Source of the DNA: CAZDYP01 sp964509505
Lineage (GTDB): Bacteria > Chloroflexota > Anaerolineae > JACRMK01
Length of the DNA stretch: 5,523 bases
Direction of reading: 5' to 3'
Assembly (NCBI GenBank): GCA_964509505.1
Contig: CAZDYP010000247.1
Span: forward strand, 1 to 5,523
A program made the translations under genes and the position numbers. The notes beneath the pieces are model-generated. The model ran no database searches, was not told where the DNA came from, and saw only the letters and a program-made list of their open reading frames with translations. This document shows positions 4,770 through 5,523 of this stretch, piece after piece; positions within the stretch are counted from its first letter, which is position 1; each line of letters starts with the position of its first letter.

Positions 4770-5523
4770 TTGTCCGCTCAACCTATCAAACCGCATGAGC
4801 TACACGCCTCATTGCAAACGATCTTGTGCATTGCTGCACATCCTGACGACCTTGAGTTTGGCAGCGCGGGCACCGTCGCCAAGTGGACGCGCGAAGGTCG
4901 CACCGTCATCTTTTGCCTCGTGACCAACGGTGCGGCTGGCACGAACGAACACACGCCCAGCAACGAGGGACTGGTGCCCATCCGCGAAAAAGAATGTTGG
5001 GAGGCGGGCAAAATTCTCGGCGTGAAGGACATCGTGTTTCTCGGTTATCAAGATGGCATCGTCGAGCCGACGCTTGGCTTACGCCGTGACCTGACGCGCG
5101 TCATCCGCAACTATAAACCTGATGTGGTGATCTGCGGCGACCCGACGACACGCTGGTATGGCAACGGCTATCTCAACCATCCTGACCATCGCGCTGTCGC
5201 CAGCGCCGCGCTCGACGCGATCTTCCCATCGGCGGAATCGCGCTACATCTTCCCCGAATTGTTGGCGGAAGGTTTGGAGCCCCACAAGGTCAAAGAGGTG
5301 TTCATCGAATTTGGAGGCACGCCCGATGTGTGGATTGACATCACGGATACGATTGCTGTGAAATGCGCTGCGCTCAAAGCGCACGCCTCGCAACTCGGTC
5401 CCGGCGAGTGGATAGACAAACGAATGCGTGAGTGGGCAGCGAGCGACAAAGAGAAAACGGGGATTGAATACTCGGAGTCGTATAAGCGGATGGTGTTCTG
5501 GGAACCTGAGAAAAAGGAAGAGA
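4770..5523 (+). CDS. PIG-L/LmbE-family zinc-dependent deacetylase (3' end cut by window)
   Basis: The frame stays open from TTG 4770 to the window edge, giving 251 residues without a stop. The family signature AHPDDLEFG (23-31) supplies zinc ligands H24 and D27 and the catalytic base D26, by analogy with MshB, and HPDH (137-140) supplies the third ligand H140. Other family-typical segments are TNGAAGT (52-58), IREKECWEAGKILGV (71-85), LGYQDG (91-96) and the terminal EYSESYKRMVF (233-243). This is nearly full length; only a short tail is missing. Relatives remove acetyl groups from N-acetylglucosamine-type groups in thiols (MshB, BshB), glycolipids (PIG-L) or antibiotics. There is no signal peptide, so it should be cytosolic. 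The gene follows UbiA by 95 bp with its own strong SD and no clear promoter, so co-transcription is plausible. Substrate unknown; a thiol biosynthetic role is not supported by visible neighbours. Confidence 0.93.
   Translation, partial: MSAQPIKPHELHASLQTILCIAAHPDDLEFGSAGTVAKWTREGRTVIFCLVTNGAAGTNEHTPSNEGLVPIREKECWEAGKILGVKDIVFLGYQDGIVEPTLGLRRDLTRVIRNYKPDVVICGDPTTRWYGNGYLNHPDHRAVASAALDAIFPSAESRYIFPELLAEGLEPHKVKEVFIEFGGTPDVWIDITDTIAVKCAALKAHASQLGPGEWIDKRMREWAASDKEKTGIEYSESYKRMVFWEPEKKEE

Overview
This window looks like a chromosomal segment of a mesophilic, moderately GC-rich bacterium. The response regulator and the GAF-PAS histidine kinase have the style of Chloroflexota (Anaerolineae-like) two-component proteins, and the short modular intergenic repeats fit that impression. 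The assignment is an inference from protein style, not from a marker gene. No rRNA, tRNA, CRISPR array, transposase or prophage gene is visible.

Layout: (1) Positions 1-180 are mostly non-coding and hold a strong hairpin (125-166) directly in front of a Shine-Dalgarno site. (2) 181-1305 (+) encodes an intracellular MpaB/Lcp-type (DUF2236) b-type haem oxygenase-like protein. (3) 1331-2059 (-) is an OmpR/PhoB-family response regulator, convergent with gene 2. (4) 2060-2124 holds a perfect 12-bp inverted repeat around an AT-rich core that contains TATAAT on the minus strand. (5) 2125-3702 (-) is a soluble GAF-PAS-HisKA-HATPase histidine kinase, upstream of the regulator on the same strand. (6) 3703-3834 is a compact divergent promoter region with tandem and inverted 8-bp units. 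(7) 3835-4674 (+) is a membrane UbiA-family prenyltransferase. (8) 4770-5523 (+) is a PIG-L/LmbE-family zinc deacetylase that starts at TTG and is cut by the window end.

How the genes may work together: kinase and regulator are almost certainly a cognate pair sensing a cytoplasmic signal, with GAF and a Cys-rich PAS as input. UbiA and the PIG-L enzyme lie in tandem and could share a transcript. They suggest membrane lipid, quinone or prenyl-glycan chemistry, but no substrate can be read from the sequence. The MpaB/Lcp family includes isoprenoid-cleaving enzymes, so an isoprenoid link to UbiA is possible but only inferred.

The most notable content is regulatory. Kinase and UbiA appear to be transcribed divergently from promoters whose -10 boxes sit so close to the start codons that the mRNAs should be leaderless or nearly so. 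The regulator may have its own promoter embedded in a palindrome. I see no convincing wholly new multi-gene system here.
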